Shown here piece by piece: positions 22,520 to 32,713 of a DNA stretch of 64,000 bases. Position numbers and translations under genes: made by a program. The notes under the pieces are model-generated. The model was given only the letters and a program-made list of their open reading frames with translations. It ran no database searches and was not told where the DNA came from. Position 1 is the stretch's first letter; each line of letters opens with the position of its first letter. Where the stretch lies: NCBI GenBank assembly GCA_030704615.1, contig CM060731.1:19344001-19408000 (forward strand). The letters are read 5' to 3'. Source of the stretch: Takakia lepidozioides (lineage: Eukaryota > Streptophyta > Takakiopsida > Takakiales > Takakiaceae).

Positions 22520-23696
22520 TCAGAATAACACGCCTGCAGTAACATCCAGAGTGGTAGGAGCAGTCTGCTGCAAATAAACATAGTCACCAGGGCTAAAACT
22601 CTGAACCCCAGGACAATATCCTCCACCACGTATAGTGGCATACCTCAACATATCACAGTGTTGTGCAATGGCAAGGTTCTCAAAAGCCATGGGCATGACT
22701 TTCTTGAACAACTCTGCACGTTGATCACATGCACGTACCCACACGTCCGGATCGTCAAGGTTAAGGACTTGAGCAGTGTCCCTACGAATGGCAGCAGGCA
22801 AATCCGGCTCTCGGCCAAAGAGAAGAAAATATGGTGAGAAGGAGGCAAGTGAAGCTTGTTTGCTGAACCTGTAGCCCATGGCTAACCAATGAACCTGAAG
22901 ATCCCAATCTCCTAGGTGTCCCTTCTGCAAGCCATACTTGCGCAAACCCCTCTTCACCGTCTGAACAACTCTCTCTGCTAAGCCATCGGCCTCAGGATGA
23001 TCCCGAGAAGTGGTGCGGTGGTCTATCAAGGCTTTATCACACAAAGCCTGAAACTCCCCCAAGAACTCTCTCCCTTGGTCCGTGAGTACCTTAGCTGGAG
23101 CACCAAATCGGCTAAGCACACGATCCAAGAATGCATACGCAGCCCCCTCACTAGCCTTGTCAGGCAATGGAACCAACTCAATCCACTTGGAGAAGTGCTC
23201 CACCATCACCAACACATATCTGTGGTGGCGCATAGTCAGTGGCAACGGTCCTGCGAAGTCAAAGACTCCACCTGTAGCCCAATCCCATGATTGGTAAAGG
23301 ATGCAACTGTGGTGTAGGGGTGTTGAATGAAGCACGCACCCTGTCACACACCATGCACCTAGCCATGAACTGTTGCACCTCTGTATGCATACCACACCAC
23401 CAATACTGCCCTTGCAGTAAACTGTGAGTGCGTCGCACTCCAAAATGCCCCAACTCCTCATGGGCATGCCGCACTAACCGTGCACGATGTGTGGGTGAGG
23501 CACAATCCTCACCCGACCATCCTCCCACACTCAAAGTAGGTGTATCCCCTCCCACTTGAACCTCTTGGCTCGTTGCAGGATCCGATCCCTCTCCCTGGCA
23601 GTCACAGTGGCTGTGTGTCTCCAGTGCGGAGGTAGTCCAACACAGCCGAATCCTCATGTATATCTTTGGCACCACCTGGCTCATCACTAGCCTCAA
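22520..23696 (-). pseudogene. Gypsy integrase
   Basis: Two overlapping frames. The upstream frame (23696-23259) has the HHCC zinc-binding domain (HAHEELGHFGVRRTHSLLQG ... CMVC). The downstream frame (23467-22520) has the DDE core: VFDFAGPLPLTMRHHRYVLV with the first Asp, VLTDQGREFLGEF with the second, and DHPEADGLAERVVQTVKRGL with the Glu. It then reads PYFLLFGREPDLP and a GDYVYL-type C-terminal block. A frameshift lies between the zinc domain and the core. The integrase inserts the reverse-transcribed copy into host DNA. Confidence 0.9.
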
Positions 23697-23867
23697 GGTC
23701 CTTAGACACTCCGTCTACAGTCATCCCTGTTGTAGGTCCAACCTGACCTCCCGATGCCAAGATACACAAAAATGCAGATGCGTGTCATCCCGGCACCATC
23801 TCCTTGTCCGTCTCACCATGCCACCGAGCTCCAGTGTCATCCTGCTGGCTCATGCATGGATTGCGAC

Positions 23868-24305
23868 TCAATCCATCCGCATCCCGATTGACCAAACCGG
23901 TCGATGCACAACCTGAAAGTCATACTCCTGGAGTATGAGTGCCCACCGTGCAAGCTTCCCCGTAAGCTTGTCTGACTCCATCAACCACTTGAGTGGCTGG
24001 TGATCCGTGACAAGGGTGAAAAGATTGCCGTATAGATAGTACTTGAAGTGTGTCACGGCCCACACTGCAGCTAAGCACTCTCCCTCATATGAGCTGTACT
24101 TAGCCTCTGCAGTGTTGTTCGAGCGGCTAGCATAAGCCACTACGAACTCTCTTCCCTCATCATCCACCTGTGTGAGCACCGCTCCAAGCCCCCCAGCATG
24201 CTCCAATCCGTATGCAGCTGAAAGGGACGCCCACTGATAGGTCGTCTTAGGATAGGCGCCGAGGTCAACCTCGCCTTTGCTCTTGAAAAGCTCGTTCCTG
24301 CTCAT
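23868..24305 (-). pseudogene. Gypsy RNase H domain
   Basis: Contains GLGAVLTQVDDEGREFVVAY, ASRSNNTAEAKYSSYEGECL, AAVWAVTHFKYYLYG and TDHQPLKWLM, the usual Ty3/Gypsy RNase H blocks that follow RT. The frame is intact across the domain but disconnected from RT by a frameshift. Confidence 0.88.
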
Positions 24306-24329
24306 CTTCCCACTGCCACTCCTGGTCCA

Positions 24330-25419
24330 CCTTGGTCAGCTTGGTTAGAGCCTTTGCAATGGTACTAAATCCCTTGACAAACCGTCTATAATAGTTTGCC
24401 AACCCCATGAAAGCTCGAAACGGCTCACATCCGTGGGGTGGAATTTGTGCAATGGCTCTCTACCTTAGTCTGCTGTACCCCCAATCCTCCAGGATATATC
24501 ATGTGACCCAGATACTCAATCTGGTTGTGGAAAAACTTGCACTTACCCCGGATGCAACTTCAATCCGTGCGCTCTCAAGCGCTCCAATACCACCTGAAGG
24601 TGTCTCTCATGCTCCTCCATCGTAACACTAAAGATGATGATGTCATCTATGTAGCACCGAGCAAAGTCCACCCCTGCTAGAATCCTATCCATGACTCTCT
24701 GAAACCTGCAGGAGCATTCTTAAGCCCAAATGGTAAGAACCGCCACTGATATAGGCAATCCTTGCCGTGCTCATTGATCCCCCAGAATGTCGTCTTCTGC
24801 TTGTCCGCCTCCTTGATTGGCAACTGGTGATATCTGGATCGTAAATCCAAAGTGCTAAAGACCTTAGCATGCCCGATGGCATCAAAGATCTCCTCTGGTG
24901 TTGGCATGGCATACTTATCGGACTTGGTCTGACGATTTACAGGCCGGTAATCACCGCACATACGTCTCTCCGTCCAATTGCCATAGACATCCTTCTGGCT
25001 GGCATCACTGTGGCTGAAGCATACTCTCCACGAGAGAGCTCCACCAAACCTGCCTCCCAGAGATCTTGAGTCCTCATCTGAATCAAAGACCTCTCCATGT
25101 CACTGTATCTATAGGGTCTCCGAAAGATTGGCGTGTCAGTGGCCAACTCAATACGGATCTCTTGACCCTTCAGTGCTCCCAAGTCTTTCAAACTGAAGGC
25201 AAAGCAATTCCTGTAAGCCCTCAGGAACCGCCGTATACGTCGTCTCTCTCCTCCGGTGACAATGGGTCCAATGTCAGGCTCCCAATTGTCCTCTGTAACT
25301 GCAACCTTAAGTCCAGTGGGCTTAGAGGTAGAGACGCGTCCGTGGTTGCTATGTGCAACCTCTTGAGCAGTACTCCCTGCCTGCTCAGTCAATAACAAGA
25401 CCTCATCCTGCCCCATCAT
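24330..25419 (-). pseudogene. Gypsy reverse transcriptase
   Basis: The upstream frame (to 24937) gives the entry block PIFRRPYRYSDMERSLIQMR. The next frame (24961-24677) gives the ...VFSTLDLRSRYHQLPIKEAD block and the LPFGLKNAPAGF block. The catalytic box reads CYIDDIIIFS at about 24656-24630 in a further frame. At least two frameshifts separate these parts. The active-site Asp pair of YIDD is preserved. It directly follows the methyltransferase segment. Confidence 0.9.
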
Positions 25420-25599
25420 CTCATCATTGAGGACCTCCTCAACCGAGAAGAATCCCCAACCTCATCTATTACAGCCGCCTTGGCTGCCAACTCCCTCTGA
25501 ACCTCGAGCACCTCCCACGTGTGCCATGGATGACTATGCCCTGTGGTCCTCACCGGCTCGCCCCCACTCACTGCCTGTACCGTCTCGGTAGGCAGAGAG

Positions 25600-26637
25600 A
25601 CCATCGAGGGAAGTGTACTCCGCACTCTGCGTTGCTCAGCCAGAGCCAAGCTGATAATCCAGGTCAAGCAATTGAGATCCATTGCTTGCCCCAACACTTG
25701 ACGAGGTGATGCCTCAGAAAGAGACGACACCGCTGTGGTACCAGTGGTAAAACCCATTGCCCGCTCACGCTTGTCGGCTCCACTAACTGCTGCAACTGAG
25801 CATCCCACAGGAGGCCAGGTCCACTATCCCGGAAAGCATGCGATCCTGGGAAGCTGAGCAGTGTAGGTAATGCTGCTCGTGGTTGACCCACCTTGTTGAC
25901 CACTGCCAAAGGCGAATGGTCATCGTGTCTCACACGCTGAGACTGCCTCCTGTGTCCAGAATGCTATCCACTGTAAGATGTGCTGGCCGCTGCACCCCAT
26001 CAAATGCACGCTTGAGCAGTGCGGGTGGCATCAAGTTAGTCCACCATAGCCGTGGACGATGAGCCCGTGACCCCACTGTAGCTGCATCTAGCAACACTGC
26101 TGACCCAAGCTATGACCGGACTTGATGCACACTGGCCATTACCTTGGCCCGAGAATCGCCCATCAGTGGCACATTCTCCAAGATGTATGCTGGAGATACA
26201 GCTTGATGAAGCTGCAAGTGGCGCAAAACCCGCACCATCTCCCAAAACAGACCCGACCTCGAGTCTCGCAATCCATTGCCATGCCCGGCTGATGAATGCC
26301 CTTGGCAGGGCCAACCTGCCACTACCAGATCAATGGAGCCAACCCGCTCCAAATCTGCGCCCCCCAGCAACGAAATGTCTGCTGGCAAGGCTTGCTGATA
26401 TCCACGAATTGCAGACACCGACAACAACTCAGGGTACTGCTGCACCAATTGAGCAACATGGCGAAGTGAAACGCGTCGTGCAGTCTCATCCCTCTCCACA
26501 TACAGGTAACGCCGAACTCGTACACCTGCCTGTAACACAGCAGCCAATCCGGTGCTGATCCCGCCAAACAAGTCCAGAAGACAAATGCCTTCATCCGGAT
26601 ACTGCCACACAATAGGTGTGGTGTCCAATGGAGACAA
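25600..26637 (-). pseudogene. Cytosine-C5 DNA methyltransferase domain inside the Gypsy pol region
   Basis: The frame from 26637 carries C5-methyltransferase motifs in canonical order. Motif I is CLLDLFGGISTG (SAM binding, about 26583-26548). Motif IV is VVAGWPCQGHSSAGHG, with the catalytic Cys codon at 26307-26305. Motif VI is AYILENVP at about 26187-26164. After an in-frame TAG the same frame gives GSRAHRPRLWWTNL, a motif VIII-like block. Further frames give ALPTLLSFPGSHAF, ERAMGFTTGTT and RQVLGQAMDLNCL, matching motifs IX-X. About 340 residues form a complete catalytic domain. The G-I-S-T-G form of motif I recalls DNMT3/DRM-type enzymes more than CMT or MET1. No extra reader domain is seen within it. 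It lies between protease and RT, so it would have been made as part of the polyprotein. A TAG, a TGA and frame changes show this copy is inactive. Confidence 0.88.
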
Positions 26638-26639
26638 CT

Positions 26640-27458
26640 GAGGTGGTCCTGGTGCAATCCCCGCACTCTCCTCCTCTCTGACGGTACAAAAGCCTCCACC
26701 CAGGCTTGTTGCACCCGTCGATCAGCATCCCGCTGCAAATCCTTGCTCGTGCCCCACAATGGAGTCTGAGCAACCATGGTAGGCAACTCCGCCATACCAT
26801 ACATGTCATCCTGCTCTCCCGGAGGTGGCACATCCTCTGAATGAGCGTTGCCCTCAAGCAACTCTCTAGGCCAACTCACTGCCGCTGTGAATGCTGCTAG
26901 TGTCGGCATCTTGCCTCGCTGGGCAACCGCAACTCCTCCTATGAATGTCACAGGGAGCTGCACACGCCGGCCCTCCCCTGACTGCCATGCAGGCCTATAG
27001 GAAGCTGACTCCTCCCAAAAATCCAGGGTGAAGCCCATGGGGTACAACACTGCCCCACCAACCAGGACATCGTATGAGACCGCGTCTGTCACAATGGCCT
27101 TGGCTCGCATCACTGAGCCATCTGTAGGGTGATCCGGCCGTAGTCTGATAGCCAACTCACGCCGTGTCATGCCCCGAGCCTGCTCCGATCCTCCCAGAGA
27201 CGTCTGTATCTGGAAAGGACAAGGCTCCATATCCGCCTCCGTGAGGCCCAAGCCTGCAATAGCAGCTCTGCCCAGCATCAATGGCTGAGCTCCCGAGTCC
27301 AACAAGACCCGCAGTGGCCGGTACCTCTTGCCTGCCGATCCACTCAAACAGAAAATGTCATCCTGGTTGTCTAACATGACAACTCCAGGTGTCACCATGG
27401 CGCGCTCAATGGCTGGCCTAGCTGGCAGCTCCATCAACTGGCAGCTGCAGCTTGCCAT
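26640..27458 (-). pseudogene. Gypsy aspartic protease region
   Basis: The frame has VLLDSGAQPLMLGRAAIAGL with the catalytic DSGA at about 27299, then the beta-rich body (YDVLVGGAVLYPMGFTLDFW). After AWVEAFVPSERRRVRGLHQD the true coding moves to the methyltransferase frame; the rest of this open frame is a shadow. This retropepsin would process the polyprotein. Confidence 0.82.
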
Positions 27459-28261
27459 GGCGCCGCCGTGGCAGTCTTGACCCTCAAATCCGAGGATCCC
27501 TCCGGCACTACACCTCCCACTATCTCCGCAGAAGATGAAGTAACCTCCCCACTCTCACAGAGTGTAGCTGCCAGCCTGAACACCTCAGCTGGTCTTACCC
27601 CGGCGTCGCAATCATGGTAGCCGAGAACAATGGAGCCTGGCACACAGATGTGGCCGCTCCTAGCAGCACACTAGCTGCCGTAGCCTTGGCAACACTAGGT
27701 AGTGGTGCTACCCGTGTAGCTCTCCCCAATGGCATAGTAACCTCCGCCTCGGTAACAGTCGGGGCGAGAACTAGGTGCCATGGATGGCGTCGACACTGTC
27801 TCCGCCAATGTGAATGACTGAGGAAGCCTAGCCTGACGGCTTGCCTCCCCACGCTGTGGATCCAACTCCACCTCTGCACCTCGTGGCTCAGGAACTCGTG
27901 CTGCTCCTCGAGTCATGGCTGCAGCAGACTCCACCTGCACTAGTGGTAGTGCTGCTCCACACATAAATCCCATGCCTCCCATATCTCCTCCCTCAGGAGC
28001 AGGAGGTGGACCATCCGGCCTTAGAGCCGGTACCACCTGAGCTGTAGCCATGGCAGCAAGCCTCTGCTCTAGCTGCTGAAGCCAGTTGGCCATGCCTTGG
28101 TCAACACCCTGACCTCCGCGTCCTTGGCCATGTTGAGCTTGCCCTTGGCCTGCACCTTGTGGCTGGCCACCTCGTCCTCTCTGGGCTGCTTCACCTTGCC
28201 CCCGGCCACCATTGTTCCCTTGGAACTGGCCTGGGCGCAACTCAGGATGCAAACCATAACA

Positions 28262-29518
28262 CTGGGCCTCTCCATGCCCGTGCTTGCCACAATGCCCACA
28301 CTGCAATTGTGCAGGTTGTGCATGTGCCGGCCCTTTGCCTCCCTCTGGGCAATCCTTCTTGACATGGGGTCCTCCACATGTCTAGCACACCACATCCGCT
28401 CGTTGTTGGCCAGCAAATGAAGGGAGAGACCCCTGCATCTGAGGTCCTCTCTGCCCTTCCCTGAGCTTCACCTTAGCCCCCTTGTTGCCTTGAGCACGTT
28501 GAGGTAGTGGTTGGCTAGGAGCACCACTACCCCGTGGTGTCTCATCAGCAAATCCCACCATGACCACTCGTTCCTCCACCATGTTGAGCTCTATCCGCTC
28601 TGCCAGCAAAAACACATTTGCTAAGGTGGATTGGGCCGCTTGTAGGAGAGTTGCATCCCGCACCCTTCTCCTCAGCTCCTTGTCCAATATCCCATACCAG
28701 AATTGGACTGCCTAAGCTTCTGTAACCCCTTGGGTTACATTTATCAAGCGCCTCATGCGAGTGAAAACCTCCCTCAAGCTCTCGGTCGGCTTCCGTTGGA
28801 ACTCTTGCAAGCTCCGCAACTTCTCTGTCCTCACCCCTTGGTAGTTCCCTCTCAACTCTTCGAAGAACTCCACAACAGGGTTGAAGGCAGGCACGGCTGC
28901 TAGTGCTGGTGCAGTAGTGGCTTGGGTGGACGTCGTAGCTACTGTACCACCAGTCCCACTAGTCCCACTGCTACTTGCTGAAGCTGCCGGTGCAGCGGCA
29001 GGTGTAGCCATTGCCCTCGTGGCTCTAGTGCCCCTAGTGATGGAGACATAGTCGGGTGACCAGTACATCCTCCACTCCTCAATCTCAACCTCATGCCCCC
29101 GCCTGAACTCATGGTAATCATCCATAGGCGGCCCCTCAAGGTGTTGAAATAGCCCTTTCCATGCCATGAACGGCGTAAATAGTTGTGGATTGCGCATTTG
29201 CTGCAAATCACACCAACTATCAAACTCTTGGATAAAATCATCCAACTCGATGGTGCCCACCGCCCCCAGAGTACCTTCGTGGCCCCTTGGTAGCTCCATA
29301 CATCTCCTCCATTGTGTCCCACAACAATGGCAAAGAAACAACTTGCACCGCCGGTATGAGTTCTCCTGATTCACAATCCGAATCAGAACCTTCCGTAGAA
29401 GACACGGGAGGTGAAGGTGGCCTAAACTGCACACCTCGTCTTGTGTACCTACTAGTATTGCTAGTGCTCGAACCGCACTGTCCCCAACAACTAGTGGCAC
29501 CTCCGTGTTGACACTCAA
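28262..29518 (-). pseudogene. Gypsy gag polyprotein with two CCHC zinc knuckles
   Basis: The capsid-like part contains WKGLFQHLEGPPMDDYHEFR and then, in FEELRGNYQGVRTEKLRSLQ and the downstream residues, the typical gag block with SLREVFTRMRRLI. Two in-frame TAG codons break the gag frame: one after GVTEA at about 28714, and one inside the first zinc knuckle (C-stop-T-C-GGPHVKKDC, about 28384). The second knuckle reads CGHCGKHGHGEAQC at about 28300-28259. Between them is a Gly/Gln/Arg-rich linker. Both stops are TAG where CAG (Gln) would fit. Confidence 0.85.
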
Positions 29519-29779
29519 CCGGTCATGAACATGTCCCTAACCCCCTCTCCACAAGGTAACCGGGTAGAGAACCTGTTGCGGCTTATGGTTTGGAATACTA
29601 AGTTCCTAACATAGCCTATACCTGTACCTGCATCCACCGCAAGCACTCTTGCATGACCATGGGAATATCATGAAGATACTCCTCAAACCGCCCTCCACGA
29701 GCTTCAAAATTCGGCCTTCAAGACCACATGCCAGTCCTTAGGCAGTCCACCAGTGCCTCCACGAGTCGGCACAGGCCGT
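29519..29779. other. Gypsy leader between gag and the minisatellite
   Basis: A primer-binding site would be expected here on the minus strand, but none matching a common tRNA 3' end was recognised. Confidence 0.35.
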
Positions 29780-30475
29780 CCACAGGTCAACACGGGCCAC
29801 CATAGACCAGCACAGCCCACACAGCTCACTGGTCACAGCCGTCACAGTCCCACAGGCCACTGGGCACAGCCTGTCACACCCCGCCACAGCCTGTCACAGC
29901 CCATCACAGCCTCACATGCCACAGGGCATAGCTGCCACAGCCTGTCATAGCCCCGCTCAGCCCGTCACAGCTCGCCACAACCTGTCATAGCCCGTCACAG
30001 CCCCACAGGCCACTGGGCACAGCCTGTCACAGCCCCTCACAGCCTGTCACAACCCTTACAGCCCCTCACAGCCCCTCACAGCCCCGAAGGCCACCGGCGC
30101 AGCCCAGCACAGCCCCTCACAGCCCTGAAGGCCACCGGCGTTAGCCCGGCACAGCCCCTCACAGCCCCAAAGGCCTCAGGCACGGCCTGACACAGCCCCT
30201 CACAGCCCCAAAGGCCTCAGGCACGACCTGTCATAGCCCCTCACAGCCCATCACAGCCCCAAAGGCCTCAGGCACGGCCTGTCACAGCCCCTCACAGCCC
30301 ATCACAGCCCCAAAGGCCACGGGCACAGTCTGTCACAGCCCTCACAGCCCGTCACAGCCCCAAAGGCCTCAGGCACGGCCTGTCACAGCCCCTCACAGCC
30401 CCTCACAGCCCCAAAGGCCACGGGCACAGCCTGTCACAGCCCCCAAGGCCACAGGGACAGCCCGTCACAGCCCCA
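29780..30475. repeat. GC-rich minisatellite (cacagcccctcacagcccc units)
   Basis: Units built from gcctgtcacagcccctcaca and gccccaaaggcctcaggcac repeat about every 10-65 bp in higher-order blocks. No reading frame explains it. It lies upstream of gag in the Gypsy element's orientation. Confidence 0.9.
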
Positions 30476-32328
30476 TCCATGGCCGCTCTGGCAGTTTAGC
30501 CATTTCTCCAAGGGGTTTAGCCACGCCAAGCTAGGGTTTGTGTCTCTTGGACTCTAGGCTTCTTTCCACCGAGCTATGGCGGCTGTGAGGAAATCAACAA
30601 GGTATTCTTGCTCTTTCGGCTCCCACACACCACCATAGTAGCCCTAAGCCATGAGGTGGTTGCCACAAACCAAGCCTTCTTTCTCACTTAGCCTCCCCAA
30701 ACACGCCACTAAACTCAATGGCAAACAACCAAGCCCTGCTGGTTCCCAGCCCTTGTGAGCACTCATTCAAGCACTCTCCTTGGCCATAGCATCTGTCTTA
30801 GAGCCTATTCCAGCCCCCTACACCTGCTGCTTCAAGAGTTGCGCTCCCGTCAAGCTTGAAGTTGGAACCCCAACTCACATAGGCCCTACAAAGTGCTTTT
30901 CTTTCACTCCAAGTGGAAACCAGCCCTAGAGCTTCCATTTTAGCTCTCTAAAGCTTGAAAACAAGAGCCTCAATGGGCTAAAGGCATGCTCCACACATGC
31001 CCCACTCTCACCATAAGAGAATCAGCTCATTTGCTTCATTTCTTGCACCCACAAACCTGAAAATACAAGCTTCAGCAGGCTGAAAGCATGCTCCACATGC
31101 CCTACAGGGAAACCAGCCCTTCCTTCCTTTCTTGCACTCCCACACCTGAAAGTGCAAGCCTTCACCAGGCTGATAGCATGCTCCACACATGCATTGCCCT
31201 CACATAAGGGAAGTCAGCCCTTCCCTCTTCCTTGCTTGCCCTCCAAGCTTGAAGATGGAAGCTTCAATGAGCTGAATACATGCTCCACACATGCAACCTC
31301 TTCACACATGAGATATCAGCCCCCTATCTTGGCTCCTTGGCTCCTTGGCTCCTTGATGCTCTCTAAGACAAGACTAAGCACTCCACAGCCTTTGCCAAGC
31401 TCCTGAAACCCTAAGGCTTACATTTCCAGCCACAAGACACTTCTCTTGTGGTACAAGAGCTCTTCTTCCAAGCTCTGAAACCCTAGGTGCACATTCCATG
31501 GCCTTGCCGCACCTCTTAGCTCCTGTTCTAGCCCTGCTCTTGCCATGACAAGAGCCTTCTCAATGCTGAAGCTCGAGATTGAAACCCAATCTCACCATAC
31601 TCCACAAAGTGCACTGATTTGCCCCAAGCCAAATCAGCCCTTTCGCTTGGTCTTGCAATCCTTCACACAATGAAAGCTCGCATTCCCAAGTCCAATTCTC
31701 AGCTTTGCCACCAAAGCCACTATAACCTGCTCTTGACTGGTCCTCTTCCCAATCGTGCTTGCTCATGCATGTACACAATCTGAAACCATCAAAGTGCTCT
31801 GGAATTACCTGCAGCATGGTGCTTTCATCTCTGAAGCTGAAGATCGAATGCCAAGGTCTAGCACCTCGTAACCCACATCGCCTCTGCTTCTAACAACCAA
31901 GAGCTCCACGGTGCTCCTTGCATAACAACTTGGTTTCTCTCATTCTCAAGCAAAAACCACAAGTGCTACAACTAACTCGTATCTGGCACTCACAGATACG
32001 AGCTCATCTTTCTCGAGTGATAAAGAGAAGAATACAAGCACAAGCTCATGCGAGCTCACAAAGCTGAAGCATAAACTCATGCATATATAACCTCATCACT
32101 CAAATACAAGTCAAGCCAAGTGCACCCCACGCCATGGGGAATCCACACTACGGTGCCATAGCTAGGCGCGGTGAGGCTCAACTCGAGAAAGATGAGCCTC
32201 CCGCGCTTGCCGTGAAGATAACCACTCCAGGGCCTAAATCTGCCTTACTTGGGCCAATCCCAAATATCAATATGTAAAAACTAGCTATTTCCTAGCTAGT
32301 TTCACACTAGTGGTAAAATAACTTGACA
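30476..32328. other. Probable 5' LTR/leader of the Gypsy element with imperfect 90-110 bp repeats
   Basis: From about 30940 to 31325 four diverged units each contain aagcttcarnrggctgaa and gcatgctccacacatgc. The remainder is single-copy by eye. No long coding frame. The region ends in aacttgaca at 32328, the inferred element end. Confidence 0.5.
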
Positions 32329-32338
32329 GAGAGTTTCA

Positions 32339-32713
32339 GCCTCTCATTTAAAGATAATAGGGTCTTCAATGGGCACGTGCGATGTGGCCGATGGGCCCCG
32401 CGCACGGACGCCCGGCTCCCTAGCACCCCGCCCGCCCCGCCCGCTGCTGCGCGCAATCGCCCAGTCGCGGGCGCGGCTGCAGCAACCGCGCCCGCGCCCC
32501 CGTCTGCCGCGCGGCCAGTCCCCCGCCCACGAGTCCGCTGCCCTCCAGTCTGCCAGTCCGCTGCTGGCCAGTCGGCTGCCCAGTAGTATGCCAGTCTGCC
32601 AGTCTGCCCGCCAGTCCGCTGGCCAGTCCCCTGCCATCCAGTCCGCTGATGACGCAGGATCGCCACCGTCCATTCCCATAACCCATCCGAGCCCTCCATT
32701 TTTAGGGCTGCAA
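32339..32713. repeat. MULE B left terminal inverted repeat
   Basis: Same block order as the MULE A left TIR: end block, gataatagggtcttcaatgg, the ggacgcccggctccc block, the CAGTCCGCTGG-type middle and the ccctccatttttagggctg edge. Confidence 0.88.

Larger units (their letters stand above)
21717..32328 (-). mobile_element. Ty3/Gypsy retrotransposon carrying a DNA methyltransferase and a PHD-like finger
   Basis: The minus-strand order is gag, protease, C5-DNA methyltransferase, RT, RNase H, integrase, PHD-like finger. RT before integrase places it in Ty3/Gypsy. The limits are inferred. On the left, the 53-bp repeat breaks off at gaga and the element starts tgtc; on the right, the element ends gaca and gagagtttca follows, which continues the interrupted repeat. 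That gives TG...CA ends and a 4-bp duplication gaga (21713-21716 and 32329-32332). I could not find matching LTRs: the left 0.5 kb and the right 2.8 kb do not align by eye. One LTR may be truncated or the limits may be wrong. Stops and frameshifts show the copy is dead. Confidence 0.85.

Noticed and set aside
26322-26640. C-terminal part of the 27458-26322 open frame as extra protease sequence
   Set aside because: It overlaps the methyltransferase frame and has no family pattern; the methyltransferase frame shows the ordered motifs.
22206-29518. Possible endogenous pararetrovirus (caulimovirid) instead of a retrotransposon
   Set aside because: An integrase with zinc domain and DDE core is present and movement-protein or coat-type blocks are absent, so Ty3/Gypsy is the better call.
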